Source: Onthophagus taurus
Taxonomy: Eukaryota > Arthropoda > Insecta > Coleoptera > Scarabaeidae
DNA length: 64,000 bases
NCBI RefSeq assembly: GCF_036711975.1
Contig: NC_091976.1
Span: 9,796,001 to 9,860,000, forward strand
Direction of reading: 5' to 3'
The stretch's first letter is position 1; the number at the start of each line of letters is the position of its first letter. A program made the position numbers and the translations under genes. Below are positions 21,101 through 31,093 of the stretch, in pieces. A model generated the notes under the pieces. The model saw only the letters and a program-made list of their open reading frames with translations, was not told the DNA's origin and did no database searches.

Positions 21101-22080
21101 TTGTTTTTTAAATTATTTTGTAACAGATCAAATGGCAGAATTGAACATTCGCTACCCGTATCTAGTTTGAAAACAATATTTTTTCCATTTACATCTATTT
21201 TCTGTGTCCATTGTTTAACATTTTTATCATTATTGATTATGGAATCTAATCTAATATACTTATCATCCTCCTCGGTGCTTTCTTCTTCTGCATTATGGCT
21301 TTCTTTGACATCTCGGACATTCTTCTTATTTGTTTGTTTCATATTAAACTTGCACACCTCGGCAAAATGATTTTCTTTTTTGCATACCATACAAGTCTTT
21401 CCGTACGCTGGACACTGTCTTGGCTTGTGATTTCGATTGCAGTATTTGCACTTAAACTCCTTTTCTTTCTTGTTCTTGTTTTTTCCATCCATTTTCTTTC
21501 CTCCTTGCTTGATGTAACTAACCATATTTCCTTCTCCTTCTTCTTTAGTTAATACTTTTAGTTGTCTTTTAGTCACTTCCGAAGCTCTGCAATACTCTAT
21601 GGCAGTTTTCAAGGTAAGTTTAGGTGTTCGGAGCAACCTTTCTTGTAAATCTCTGTCATTTATTCCTATAACGATTTTGTCCTTCAATAGCCCTTCTTCT
21701 AATTGTTCAAAGTTACATGCTTGAGCTAATGTTCTAATATCAGTTAAAAAGTGTTCGAAGTCTTCACTCTCACCTTGAAATCGATTAAAAAACTTAAATC
21801 GGTCATATGTTTCATTTCTTACTGGAGCACAGTGTTGTTTAAAAGCTTCTACTACTGTAGTGTATTTCTTCTTCTCTTCTTCGGATAATCCCAACTGTCG
21901 AAACACAACTTGCGCTTCTTCTCCAGCTATATTCAGAAAAATCGATACTTTCGTTTCGTCATCCTTTTTGTCATATCCTGATGCTTTCATAAAGTACGAT
22001 AAGCTTTCAAGGAATTGATTGAAATTTCTTTCAATATTTTCATCGAATTTCAGCGAATTCGGAGGCTTGAAGCACGCCAT
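18103..22080 (-). CDS. gag-pol: Gag-Pol polyprotein of Mag-like element 1, intact
   Basis: ATG at 22080 (MACFKPPNSLKF); an upstream GTG in frame is not needed. About 1325 residues without a break. Order: Gag; two CCHC-type knuckles near residue 210 (CKYCNRNHKPRQC and CMVCKKENHFAEVC); protease KLDTGSECSILP near 305; reverse transcriptase with LRLCLDPRYLNQYI and YFDDIII near 585; RNase H (LQTDSSKNGVGACLL) near 730; integrase zinc finger HTGHLGIDKC...CKVCEKYN near 950, and catalytic Asp/Asp/Glu in VGMDLFQF, IIISDNMPF and SNGLAERGVG. All enzymes needed for transposition are present; translation as a single frame is usual for this lineage. A likely active copy. Confidence 0.93.
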   Translation of the reverse strand: MACFKPPNSLKFDENIERNFNQFLESLSYFMKASGYDKKDDETKVSIFLNIAGEEAQVVFRQLGLSEEEKKKYTTVVEAFKQHCAPVRNETYDRFKFFNRFQGESEDFEHFLTDIRTLAQACNFEQLEEGLLKDKIVIGINDRDLQERLLRTPKLTLKTAIEYCRASEVTKRQLKVLTKEEGEGNMVSYIKQGGKKMDGKNKNKKEKEFKCKYCNRNHKPRQCPAYGKTCMVCKKENHFAEVCKFNMKQTNKKNVRDVKESHNAEEESTEEDDKYIRLDSIINNDKNVKQWTQKIDVNGKNIVFKLDTGSECSILPFDLLQNNLKNNLVLEKTNTVLVVYNGNKIKPLGTVNLKCNINEKESKVRFVIIKESRAIPILGLEDCLKLGLIKRVDKINVQVSKDKTQFIKENSSVFEGLGNIGMCKIKLKDDAEPIIKPLRRIPESIKPQLKIALNKLESNKIIEKVEGPTEWCHNLVVVQKPDGSLRLCLDPRYLNQYIIREKCQIPSLEEICSRLAGKKFFSVLDMKDGFFQVKLDKQSSKLCSFGTPFGVYRFLRMPFGISSAPEIMQNLMFSIFNNIEGVETYFDDIIISGTTLEKHDRVLQTVIDRAKRFNVKFNKNKVQYRINQVKFLGLILSEKGISCDPDNVNTILKLEPPKNVKGVQKFLGMCNYISKFIPRFAEITAPLRELTKKDNSWNWGENENKAFTILKEKITQSPTLRVFDKEMPITLQTDSSKNGVGACLLQNGQPVSFYSKSLTEAQVRWAPIEKELFAICCGVEKYHQFVYGYKVKVETDHKPLVSIVKKDINKVSARLQRMLLKLLKYKLEVTYVPGSKMYIADFLSRNYLKNTGQEDKSLLDVVHCMSAELPISDSRLLQLQKEGRKDENLKTYIEWYNEGFPKNNKNVEGKELKILYKLRNDITVQNGILYWGKKVIIPKTLRKEMLNIIHTGHLGIDKCKARARSLLYWPGITLDIENLIRQCKVCEKYNLSNPKETFIGHEIPELPFNKVGMDLFQFKNHDYLLVIDYYSKWIEVKELENKTAGNVINRLKQIFSVHGIPEIIISDNMPFSSYNFKKFTDSWGIKVITSSPRYPKSNGLAERGVGVVKRLLKKCLESDQDIYLALLTYRNTPITGMSYSPAQMLFSRTLRDKLPCTKNSLKPQMSNNVYEQLLNNQKKSETCYNKTSVEPKSFNKDDNVLIQNLDNKTWAPGKIVDVYDTPRSYIVQKDTGRHIRRNSVHLRKSYNDVVIRPKLTEIDNIPDSDIYVKNRTKPSLSKVVVNKDCEPIARPSDSSVQTRSGRVIKEPSHLRDFVGYRLGRGDVVR
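18116..18128 (-). promoter_or_regulatory. Polypurine tract of Mag-like element 1
   Basis: Minus strand TTGGGAGGGGGGA directly before TGTAGT, just outside the 3' LTR; it slightly overlaps the end of the coding frame. Confidence 0.75.
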
Positions 22081-22125
22081 TTTTTTTTTTCCTTTTCCTT
22101 TTCTTTCTTCTTTTTCAGTTCTCAG

Positions 22126-22143
22126 GTGTTTCACCTGACACCA
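22126..22143 (-). promoter_or_regulatory. Primer binding site of Mag-like element 1
   Basis: Minus strand TGGTGTCAGGTGAAAC follows directly on the 5' LTR end; position fits a tRNA primer site. The tRNA is not identified. Confidence 0.6.
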
Positions 22144-22318
22144 TGTAACAACTTGAATTAAACGACTTGTTTTAAAAGTACTTAGTTGTTTTATTATTAT
22201 AAAAATATCTTACACTCCATCTTATACATGTTGTCTCTCACATCTTCTAAAAGGACCGAGAGCCCTCTATCGACACACCACGACATCTATCTTAAAGTTA
22301 ACTGACTAACGTACTACA
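22144..22318 (-). repeat. 5' LTR of Mag-like element 1
   Basis: Identical to the other LTR; begins TGTAGTACG on the minus strand. TATA-like TATAAGATGGAG lies inside, a plausible promoter. Confidence 0.93.
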
Positions 22319-22478
22319 AAAGTATTACGTCTTAATTTTTCTTCATATAAAAAAAAAAAAAAAACACGCCGTTACAACCAAAACGTATTAACCCAACCAA
22401 ACGTGTGAGCGTAATGAAACAAAAAGTGAAACGGCAACTATTCGTGAAGCGAAAAGTGCGCGAAAGTTAAAACCAAGG

Positions 22479-24829
22479 TTATGCAGCCAAAACAACAACC
22501 CAACTACGCAACCAACGATGCATCAGAATTCTTAAATTTATTTTTACAAAAATCAAAGCATAAATGTTACTTAAAGAATCTATATCAGTTCTATAGTTCA
22601 CAGTATCATTGGTAATTGCTATGTGGAACATCTCAAAAAAAACACTGTTGTGGTAATTATTACTCACATCTAAAACTTTAGTGTTATCAAAATCGAAGAT
22701 ATGACCATTATCCAAACTATGTTGTACAAGATCTCTTATTACAACGTATGTCACTTCTATGTTTGCTAATTCTCTTTTTCAACCATTGAGAAGTTTGTCC
22801 CACATAGCAACCACCGCAACCACCACATGAAACACTGTAAACAATCCCAGATTTGTAAGGTAAGGGTGTTGGATCCTTAAGGTTAGTAAAAATAGATTGA
22901 GATTTACGTTGATAATGTTCCACTATTTTAGTATTTTCAAGATTGCAATGATTTTTGAACATTTTTACCAGCTTTTCAGTTAAACCCGGAATGTAAATAA
23001 GTTTCTTATATATCGGAGGATCAGCAGCCTCATTGTTGTCAGTCCGATTAGCAACATCCCCATTAACTGTCATAACCCCAAACAAAAGTTTATTAAGTAA
23101 CTTTGGGGGATACATGTTAGCAACAAAAATAGCTTTAAGTTTTTTCAAATTGACGTCAACCAACCCAGGCTCCGAAATTTTCCCAACTCTGTACTTCATG
23201 GCTAAAACTGTGTTAATTTTGTGTTTTATTTTATGTGATGATGTAAAGTGCACATATCTACCGGAAAAAGTCGGTTTCGTGTACCAATCAAATTCGATTT
23301 TATTGTCGATGTTTCTGATGACTTTAGTGTCCAAAAATGGAACAGCATTATTAGTTTCCCTTTCTAAAGTAAATTGTATATACTTGTTAAATTTGTTGAA
23401 ACTATCTAAGATCGAATTCAACGAATTTTCAGGGATCGAAGTTATTATGTCATCAACGTACTTTTTCAAGAAAGGTAACTCAAAATCTAAAGTAGGTAAT
23501 ATTTTGTTTAACACATGGTCCATCACTATCTGTGCCAGAATCGGGGAAATTGGGGAACCCATGGGTGTACCGAAAATCTGCTTGTATGTAACACCGTTGA
23601 AAGTAAAATACGTACTGTCACAAATGACAGATATAGCCCTCAAGAATAAATCTTTATCAACATCAAAATGCTCCAACACATAATCAAAATTCTCACTAAT
23701 AATTTCCAAAACAAGAGATATGAGGACGTTGGTAAAGAGACTGACAACATCAAGAGAAATAATGACGTAACTCTGAGGAAGCTCCAACCCCCTCACCTCT
23801 TCAACAAACTGAAAAGTGTTCTTAACATTATAGTCTGTTCTAGAGTCAAAAGCAACAGCGAGCATCTTAGCAAAATGTGTAGAAATACCGTACGTAGCAG
23901 CGCCAACTGATGAAATTATAGGTCATAGCGGAACATCAGTTTTATGAATCTTAGGGAGAAAATATGCCTTAGATATAACTGTGTTATGATTTATCAACCT
24001 TTTGAATTCTATATCATTAATAAAATTTTTATTTAACAGATCTTTCAACAAATTATTCATAATGTTTTGAACATAATTAGTTTTGTCTTTGTTATTACCA
24101 AAAGATTTATATGTATCAATATCTTTAAGCATGTCCTCAGCCTTATTAACATACATTTCCTTTTTCATAATAACTGGTTGAACCTTTATTCGCTTTAGTG
24201 ACAATGATGTTAGAGTTTTCTTTCAAAAATTTCACCGTTTGTCTCTGGCAAGTAATCAAATGTGACTCCAACCAGGTAGGTGGAGAATTCTCAGTTAGAA
24301 AATTAGTAAGGATGTTCGTCGCTCTCGCTCTTGCTTTATCTCTTATATTGGTGGATAATGAACCGACTATACTTTCTATTTCCATTAAGATGTGTTTAGC
24401 ACAAAATGTTTTATCTGATAAAGGGTACACGTATTTGGGGCCCAAAGCTAAAAAGTGTTTCACATTCTCTGGCGGATCTATTTCTGACAGATTAACCAAC
24501 CATTTATCTAGATTTACATTGATTGACGCTTTAAAATCAGCAACCATATCCTTATACAACTTATCAAACTTTCTGATGTTAGTTTGTTTCACTTTATTAA
24601 AAACTTTATTGTACCTCATGTGTAAATTATCTTTAAAGTTCAGTACAATGTTATGGGGCAAGTTTACATTAATTTTTTCAAACAATAAATTAATTGACTT
24701 ATCTAATAATTTAATTTTATCCAAAGTAATTTTTATTTCAAAAGATAAAATACGTGTAGCTAACCTTTTTGAAAACTGTCCGATCTTCTCTTGTACCGGA
24801 CCAGCCACAACGTCTAGTAAACTTCTCAA
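22479..24829 (-). pseudogene. Penelope reverse transcriptase with GIY-YIG endonuclease, broken
   Basis: N-terminal part 24829-24146, then a one-base frame change near 24185 (at the conserved VTKANKG motif), a nonsense TGA near 23921 (after FLPKIHKTDVPL), the RT palm in 23865-22717 (YVIISLDVVSLFTNV, TPMGSPISPILAQ, catalytic KKYVDDIIT) and the GIY-YIG endonuclease (GIVYSVSCGGCGGCYVGQTS, KKRISKHRSD). A second frame change near 22745 moves the tail (LVQHSLDNGHIFDFDN) to another frame ending about 22479. The protein would nick DNA and reverse transcribe at the nick; three lesions make this copy inactive. Confidence 0.88.
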
Positions 24830-24894
24830 ATTCTTTGCTCCATTACTTATGTGGTTGGGGGTGACGCCATATTTTCGACATTTAATTAACGGTT

Positions 24895-24993
24895 GTAACG
24901 GCGTGGTTTTGTTTTTTATATGAAGAAAAATTAAGACGTAATACTTTTGTATTTAACTTTTGCCCGGTTTCTTTACAATCGTGAGTTACTTTT
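24895..24993. repeat. Right inverted terminal repeat (pLTR) of the Penelope-like element, inner part
   Basis: GGCGTGGTTTTG...GTGAGTTACTTTT is the complement of 22319-22377 plus 17888-17940. It is interrupted at ACTTTT by the Polinton and continues at 42489. Confidence 0.8.
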
Positions 24994-25640
24994 AGTAGTA
25001 TAGATTCGCCGATTCAAGAACCTCCTCCTCGAACCTGCGTTCTAGGAGGAGGTTCTTGAATCGGCAAATTTTTTGGGGGTCAGAGGAGGTTCGATGAGGA
25101 GAGGAGGTTCTTGAATCGGCGATTCTTTTGAGGGTCGGAGGAGATTCGATGAAGAGAGGAGGAGGTCAATTAACTTGAGAAGGTCATGTTATTTTGACGA
25201 AATTATTAAAAATTTATCTTTATTAAAAATGTATCTTTATTTAGGTTATGTTATTAAAAATTTATCTTTATATGTAACCTGTTTACCTAGATGAAAACAA
25301 TTACTATGTTTATCCTTCGACGCTTCTCAATGAACTGGTAATGTTTTCGATATATCTCTTAACTTATTGTACACAAAGGTATACGGTTTTGGGACATGTA
25401 GGTATACAAATAAGTGAGTCATGATCTACCTGCGGGATATTTTTTAAAATTTATTGTGTAAAGGTATACGGAGCTTTAAAATATGCGAGGAGGTTCTTGA
25501 ATCGGCAAATTTTTTGGGGGGATACGTTCGAGGAGGAGGTCAATTAACTTAATACTAGTAAGTGAGTCATGATCTACCTGCGAGATATTTTTTTAATTTA
25601 TTATGCAGAGGTATACGGAGTTATAAATATACATGTATAC
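24994..25640 (+). repeat. Left terminal inverted repeat of the Polinton
   Basis: Matches the complement of about 41850-42482, near-perfect over the outer 500 bp and with indels further in. Contains four copies of a GAGGAGGTTCTTGAATCGGC unit in both orientations, the outer two forming a hairpin (25008-25065), and AT-rich repeats of the TTTATCTTTATTAAAAA kind. No gene. 25641-25771 is the short leader before the polymerase gene. Confidence 0.85.
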
Positions 25641-25771
25641 AAACGCACTCGATGCATCCTCCTCCTCCCCAATAAGTTTCAGGAGCGGTGAGGGTTTATA
25701 AACGCCTGCGAAATGTGGTATTGACGTAGTTCTTTCATAACAAGTAGAAGTGTACAACATTAAATTGTAAA

Positions 25772-28700
25772 ATGGTCGTGTGTGAGGATTGTGGAAAAAG
25801 TTTTACTCGAGTTGACAATTTAAAAAGACATCAACGATTATCTTGTATTGGCAAGAGAATCAAGTTTGACGCACCGCAAATTCCAAAAGCAGTAAAATGT
25901 GAAGCTTGCGATGATTATGTAAATAGACAATGTTACTCTGCACATTTACGAAGCAACGCACACAAGCGTAACGCTTTTGTTATAATCGATGACGGAGTGG
26001 AGAGAATAGCTGGAGCATTCGGTGACAAAATTGTCAGTTATCGAATAAGTGAAGAAGGTTTTTTTGTGGATTTGGATGAATTTTCTCATAGAATTCGAGA
26101 AAAAATACTAAATCTAATACAAAGCGCAATCGATATTCATCGAAATGTAAAATTAAATATGGAATGTTTTGGTTTGTATTTTTTACAATCAAAGGAAGAC
26201 TGTGAAATAAAATCATTCAATACGAAAAATAAGGTAGTATCATTAGCGTCGGATCTGTATAAAATATATAAGGAATTTATTGATGAAATTTCATCAAAAA
26301 TGTCAGAATTCCAGGAACGAGATTCAGGTAAGCGTAATGTGACATAATATACCTATATATTAAAAAATAAATGTTTCAATATTTTATTTAGGATGGACTT
26401 TAATGCAAATTCTCTATATGGAGTTAAATTTAAACAAATATAATCCTATCAGAGCATCTAATTACATCGATCTACCATCGCAAATAAAAGCAAAGCGTGC
26501 TGTGATAAATATACAAAACGCGGATGATGCATGTTTTGCATGGGCTGTAACATCCGCACTACATGAACCGAACGGTTTACCACAGAGGACATCTTCGTAT
26601 CCGAATTACCTAGACTGCGGCTTAGACTATTCAAATATTGTTTTTCCAGTTAAATTACGAGATATACCTGTATTTGAAAAGCAGAACAAACTATCTATTA
26701 ATGTATATGGAATAAATGAGTATTTTAAAGACGGTGTTATGAATTATGACATAATTACAATGTATATATGTCGACAAAAAGAAGAAAGACATATAAATTT
26801 ATTATTGGTTACAAATGATTCCGGGAATAGTCACTATAGTTGGATAAAAAATCTGTCTCGATTACTATCATCGCAAGCATCGCAGAATGGTCATGAAAAG
26901 TATATTTGCGACGGATGCTTGGTATTCTTTACGTCAGAAAATAAACTTATCCGTCATCAAAGTGACGATTGCAGCAAGGTAAGGGCAATTTTACCAACAA
27001 CAAATTTGAAAATAAATAAATATGGAAATGAAGAAAAGGAAAATATACTACAGTTCGAAAATTTTGAACGACAATTAAAAATACCGTTCGTGGTGTATGC
27101 AGATTTTGAAGCATTACAGAAACCGATCGCCGATGCGGAAGCAACAGAACTTAACGATGATAATTCATACTCCGTCAAATGTTTCAAACACGAACCTTAT
27201 GCATTTGCATATTATATAAAATGTTCATATGACGAATCATTGTCGAAGTTTGAAATATATCGCGGATGTAATGCTGCTCAAATTTTCATGAGCAAGTTGG
27301 AACATGACGTTCTGAATATATACAAAAATTATTTAAGCCAACCAAAAGAAATGCTCCCATTACCACCTATTGATAGATTAATACATGAGATGCAGGATAT
27401 CTGTCACATTTGTTCGCACAAAATAAAAGAAGGTAATAAAGTGTGCGATCATGATCACCTAACTGGGTTGTATAGAGGACCCGCACATGCTGTATGTAAC
27501 ATCAATTATCAATTACCAAAGTTCATACCGATATTCTTTCACAATCTTTCGAACTACGATTGTCATATGTTTGTGAAAGATATGGCATTAAAAGAAGAAG
27601 ACGTGGACGTTATAGCACAGAATAAAGAAAAGTATATATCATTTTCGAAAAAAATTATCGTAGGAGAAAACATTGACAGCAAGGGAAAGCTAAGGCGGGT
27701 TCATATGAAATTGAGATTTGTGGATTCATTTAGGTTTATGGCTTTATCGCTAGAGAAGTTGGGTTCATTTTTGGAAGACAACCAATGCGTTCAAATCAGA
27801 AAATATTTTAGGAACGAAGAACAGTTTCGACTTATACGTCAGAAAGGAGTTTTTCCGTACTCCTTTGTGGATTCATTCGAAAAGCTGAATCTTACCGCTC
27901 TGCCAGATCGAAGTAGTTTTTACAATACTTTATGCGACGATAGTATAACCGAAGAAAATTATTGTCGTGCACAAACGGTGTGGAACTTATTTAACTGTCG
28001 CACTTTAGGCGAATATAGCGACATTTATTTAACGTCTGACGTTTTACTTTTGGCGGACGTATTTGAGAATTTCCGAACCATCTCGATGAAGTATTACTCT
28101 TTAGATCCATGTCATTACTTCACAGCGCCGGGCTTCGGTTGGGATGCATTATTACGAATGACAGGGGTAAAATTAGAATTATTAACGGACATAGACATGT
28201 TACACTTCTTTAAAAATGGTATTCGCGGTGGATTAAGTATGTGCACTAAACGCAGTGCGAAGGCTAACAATAAATTAATGATGGAATTTGATGAAACCAA
28301 AGACCCATCTTATATTTTGTATCTCGACGCTACGAATTTGTATGGACACGCAATGAGACGAAAATTACCGACGGGTGGATTTCGATGGCTATCAGATGAA
28401 GAGATTCAAAAGTTAGATATTTACAATACGGAAGACGATTCCGAAAAGGGTTACGTGTTCGAGGTAGATTTAGAGTATCCGGAAGCAATACATGATGAAC
28501 ACAACGATTTGCCATTTTGTCCAGAACGGATTGTACCCCCAGGTTCAAAAAATGCAAAGTTAATAGCAAATTTGGAAAATAAAACAAAATACATCATTCA
28601 TTACGTGAATCTAAAGCAGTGTATCAAGTTCGGATTGAAACTAACGAAGATTTACAGAGTATTAGAATTTAAACAATCCAACTGGATGCGGAGCTACATC

Positions 28701-29564
28701 GATTTCAATTCCGATAAACGTGCGAAAGCTAAGAATGAATTTGAAAAAAATCATTACAAAGCAATGAATAACATCGTATACGGTAAGACAATGGAAAATG
28801 TGGAAAAGCGAGTGGATATAAGACTAGTTACCCACTGGGAATGTCGTCATAAGAAACCGGGCGTGGAAGCCCTAATAGCTAAACCAAATTTTAAATCTTC
28901 GAAAATATTTTGCGATAATTTGATAGCCGTTCAATTGAACGTCGCGGAAGTTCGTTATTGCAAACCGCTGTATGTGGGTTTCAGTATATTAGAGCTTTCG
29001 AAAACCGTAATGTACAGCTTCTTCTATGATTACTTAAAAGTTAAATATGGAAATAACATAACACTTTTATACACCGATACTGATTCCCTAATCCTAGAAA
29101 TTACTACTCCCAATGTATATGAGGATATAAAAGAAAATATTGAATTTTTTGACACGTCCAATTATCCGTTAGAGAATATACACAATATACCTCGCGGTCG
29201 ATCTGTGTTGGGAAGAATGAAAGATGAATATCCAAACAGGTGCATAACGTCATTTGTTGGAACAGGAGCTAAGGCGTACTGCATCACCTTGTTGAATGAT
29301 AATGTAAAAAAGGCTAAAGGAGTAAAGAAATATGTTATAGATAAACATTTAAGCGTGACCGATTATAAACGTGTGGTTGAATGTGGCGGATCGGTTCATA
29401 AAAAAATGTACATTTTTAAGTCAGAATTTCATACTATGTATACCGAATTAAAGAATAAAATTGCTCTTTCATCGTGCGATGATAAACGATACATATTACC
29501 GAACGGATGTAATACTTTGGCGTGGGGTCATTGGTTGATAAAAAGATTGAATGCGAATAAATGA
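25772..29564 (+). CDS. polB: Protein-primed family B DNA polymerase of the Polinton, two exons, intact
   Basis: Exon 1 25772-26327 (ATG 25772) encodes a C2H2 finger (CEDCGKSFTRVDNLKRHQ) and a Cys/His pair; donor GTAAGC; 64-bp intron; exon 2 26392-29564 after TTTATTTAG. The join is in frame at a conserved GWTL motif; about 1242 residues in all. Exonuclease motifs: VVYADFEA, HNLSNYDCHMF, YSDIYLTSDVLLLAD. A CHIC...CDHDHLTGLYRGPAH segment resembles an endonuclease VII-type fold. Polymerase motifs: LYLDATNLYGHAM, YKAMNNIVYGKTMEN, LLYTDTDSLI. It replicates the linear genome from a protein primer. AATAAA at 29627 is a good polyadenylation site. The only plus-strand Polinton gene here. Confidence 0.95.
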
Positions 29565-29626
29565 ATTTAATTTAAAAAAAATTGTAAAGAATAATAATAA
29601 TAATGTATTTGTAATGTTCGATTGTT

Positions 29627-29632
29627 AATAAA
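29627..29632 (+). terminator. Polyadenylation signal of the polymerase gene
   Basis: AATAAA 63 bases after the stop, in the short gap to the convergent integrase gene. Confidence 0.6.
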
Positions 29633-29666
29633 GTCTTGTAAACTTTTAAATAGGTCTTTATACGTT

Positions 29667-30602
29667 TTAAAGAACGTTAGTTTTTGAGATCCAAGAATTA
29701 TGAGACGGACCTAATCCTAACCATTTCACAAACACTTGATTTCCTTTTCGCCGTAGCACTTTTTCCACCAAGTAGACGTCAGGATATTTAACTTTTTGTA
29801 ATTCCTCTCGATAAAAACCACCCATAATTTTTTCATTGGATGCATCTTTGAGCAGATATGTTGTTGGGAAAGTATTACGAACAGAATGTATTGTAAACAC
29901 TTCGTTAGACCAATTGGGAGTATAGTTTTTGGTGAAGGCGTGTCGATGCTTGCTCACTCTGACGTGATCACCGACATTAAATTTTTTGGTATAAGGATCG
30001 ACAATTTTTATGTAATTATATACAGTTTTTAACAGTGTCGATGCGTTTCTGTTATTTACCTCGCTAGGTTTCATTCCTATCGTCCTGTGAACTTGGTTGT
30101 TATAATCTAGAATTAATTTGGGAAGCAATTCCAACCAACGATAGTTACCTTGCATACTAAATTCTTTCCACATTTTTTCTTTTATTGTTCTATTAAACCG
30201 TTCAACAATAGAACTCTTTAAATTGGAAAATGAACTGTAGTGATTGATGTGATATCGTGACATGAGCTTTTTAAAATCCTCATTGTAAAATTCTTTTCCG
30301 TTATCCGTTTGCAGATTCTTCGGTATGTTTTTCCGCTTTTCCGATAGAATTGTTTCCATAGCTCGCGTAACTTCTTTGCCAGTTTTGTTTTTTAGTGGTA
30401 CAGCCCATCCATACTTTGAGAAAGCATTAATAACTGTTAGAATATATTTAAAATTACCATTTGCTTTTGAATAAGGTATCATCTCCACTAAATCAGCTTG
30501 AAATAAGTCCGTTAAACCTTTTATAATAACACGTCTGCGTTTATACTTTTTCCTCGCGGACGCGTGCAACTCGTTTACGACGGACCTTTTAATATCGCTC
30601 AT
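29667..30602 (-). CDS. Polinton integrase with chromodomain
   Basis: 311 residues, ATG 30602. Retroviral-type core: QADLVEM (first Asp), NLQTDNGKEFYN (second), SSIVERFNRTIKEKM (Glu). A VGDHVRVSK SH3-like segment follows, and a chromodomain closes the protein (YLVEKVLRRKGNQVFVKWLG, NSWI). It would insert the element with a 6-bp stagger, matching the ACTTTT duplication; the chromodomain may steer it to modified histones. Its ATG overlaps the TGA of the upstream ORF (ATGA), hinting at coupled translation or a shared transcript. The usual N-terminal zinc finger is not apparent. Confidence 0.93.
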   Translation of the reverse strand: MSDIKRSVVNELHASARKKYKRRRVIIKGLTDLFQADLVEMIPYSKANGNFKYILTVINAFSKYGWAVPLKNKTGKEVTRAMETILSEKRKNIPKNLQTDNGKEFYNEDFKKLMSRYHINHYSSFSNLKSSIVERFNRTIKEKMWKEFSMQGNYRWLELLPKLILDYNNQVHRTIGMKPSEVNNRNASTLLKTVYNYIKIVDPYTKKFNVGDHVRVSKHRHAFTKNYTPNWSNEVFTIHSVRNTFPTTYLLKDASNEKIMGGFYREELQKVKYPDVYLVEKVLRRKGNQVFVKWLGLGPSHNSWISKTNVL

Positions 30603-31024
30603 TTTCTGGATATTTCAATGAGCAGTTCTACCATAAATGGTTTCTTGAGTAAAGTGGTCTTCGTTGTGGGTTTGCAAACTATTTTATCTCCAAAGAAGAG
30701 AACATTTAACTTTTTATTTGGATCGAAGATACTCCCGTTAATAATCATTTCAACGTCTCCTTCAAATCGGTATTTCACTATTTCACCAATATATAAAAAG
30801 TTTATATATTTACTTACGTAACCTAAATTTTGAATAATGTAATAATTATCCGTTGTATCCGTAGTTCCATCTCCGCTAAACGTAAGTATAGTTGGTTGTT
30901 TGAAATATCGTTGTAAGTTTTCACGTTTATTAAAATGAGCAGCAATGTTGTGTCCGTGTACGTGTTTACCAAACTTATCGATCGTCATACTAGACGAATG
31001 TTTTCCGAACTTGCTTAAACTCAT
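30599..31024 (-). CDS. Polinton conserved small protein, unknown function
   Basis: 141 residues, ATG 31024. Begins with two KFGKH motifs (SLSKFGKHSSS, DKFGKHVHGHN), then a beta-rich part. ATGA overlap with the integrase. No catalytic motif visible. Position between integrase and the DUF8207-type gene suggests a structural or accessory virion protein, by context only. Confidence 0.65.
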   Translation of the reverse strand: MSLSKFGKHSSSMTIDKFGKHVHGHNIAAHFNKRENLQRYFKQPTILTFSGDGTTDTTDNYYIIQNLGYVSKYINFLYIGEIVKYRFEGDVEMIINGSIFDPNKKLNVLFFGDKIVCKPTTKTTLLKKPFMVELLIEISRK

Positions 31025-31093
31025 CTGCTCTAGTTCACAAACGTCGGTGTTTTAAAACAAAAAATGTGAGAGACGTATATTTATGATAATATT

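Larger units (their letters stand above)
17941..22318 (-). mobile_element. Mag-like Ty3/gypsy retrotransposon 1, intact, identical LTRs
   Basis: Two identical 175-bp LTRs (17941-18115, 22144-22318) enclose one long open frame on the minus strand. The 5-bp duplication AAAGT flanks both ends (17936-17940, 22319-22323). Short LTRs, a single Gag-Pol frame and the Gag motifs fit the Mag lineage. Identity of the LTRs means very recent insertion. Confidence 0.93.

Noticed and set aside
19222-24923. Many plus-strand frames opposite the Mag-like and Penelope genes
   Set aside because: Antisense shadows of real minus-strand coding sequence.
25010-25160. CRISPR-like array from repeated GAGGAGGTTCTTGAATCGGC units
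   Set aside because: Units are in both orientations with irregular spacers, in a eukaryotic transposon's inverted repeat.
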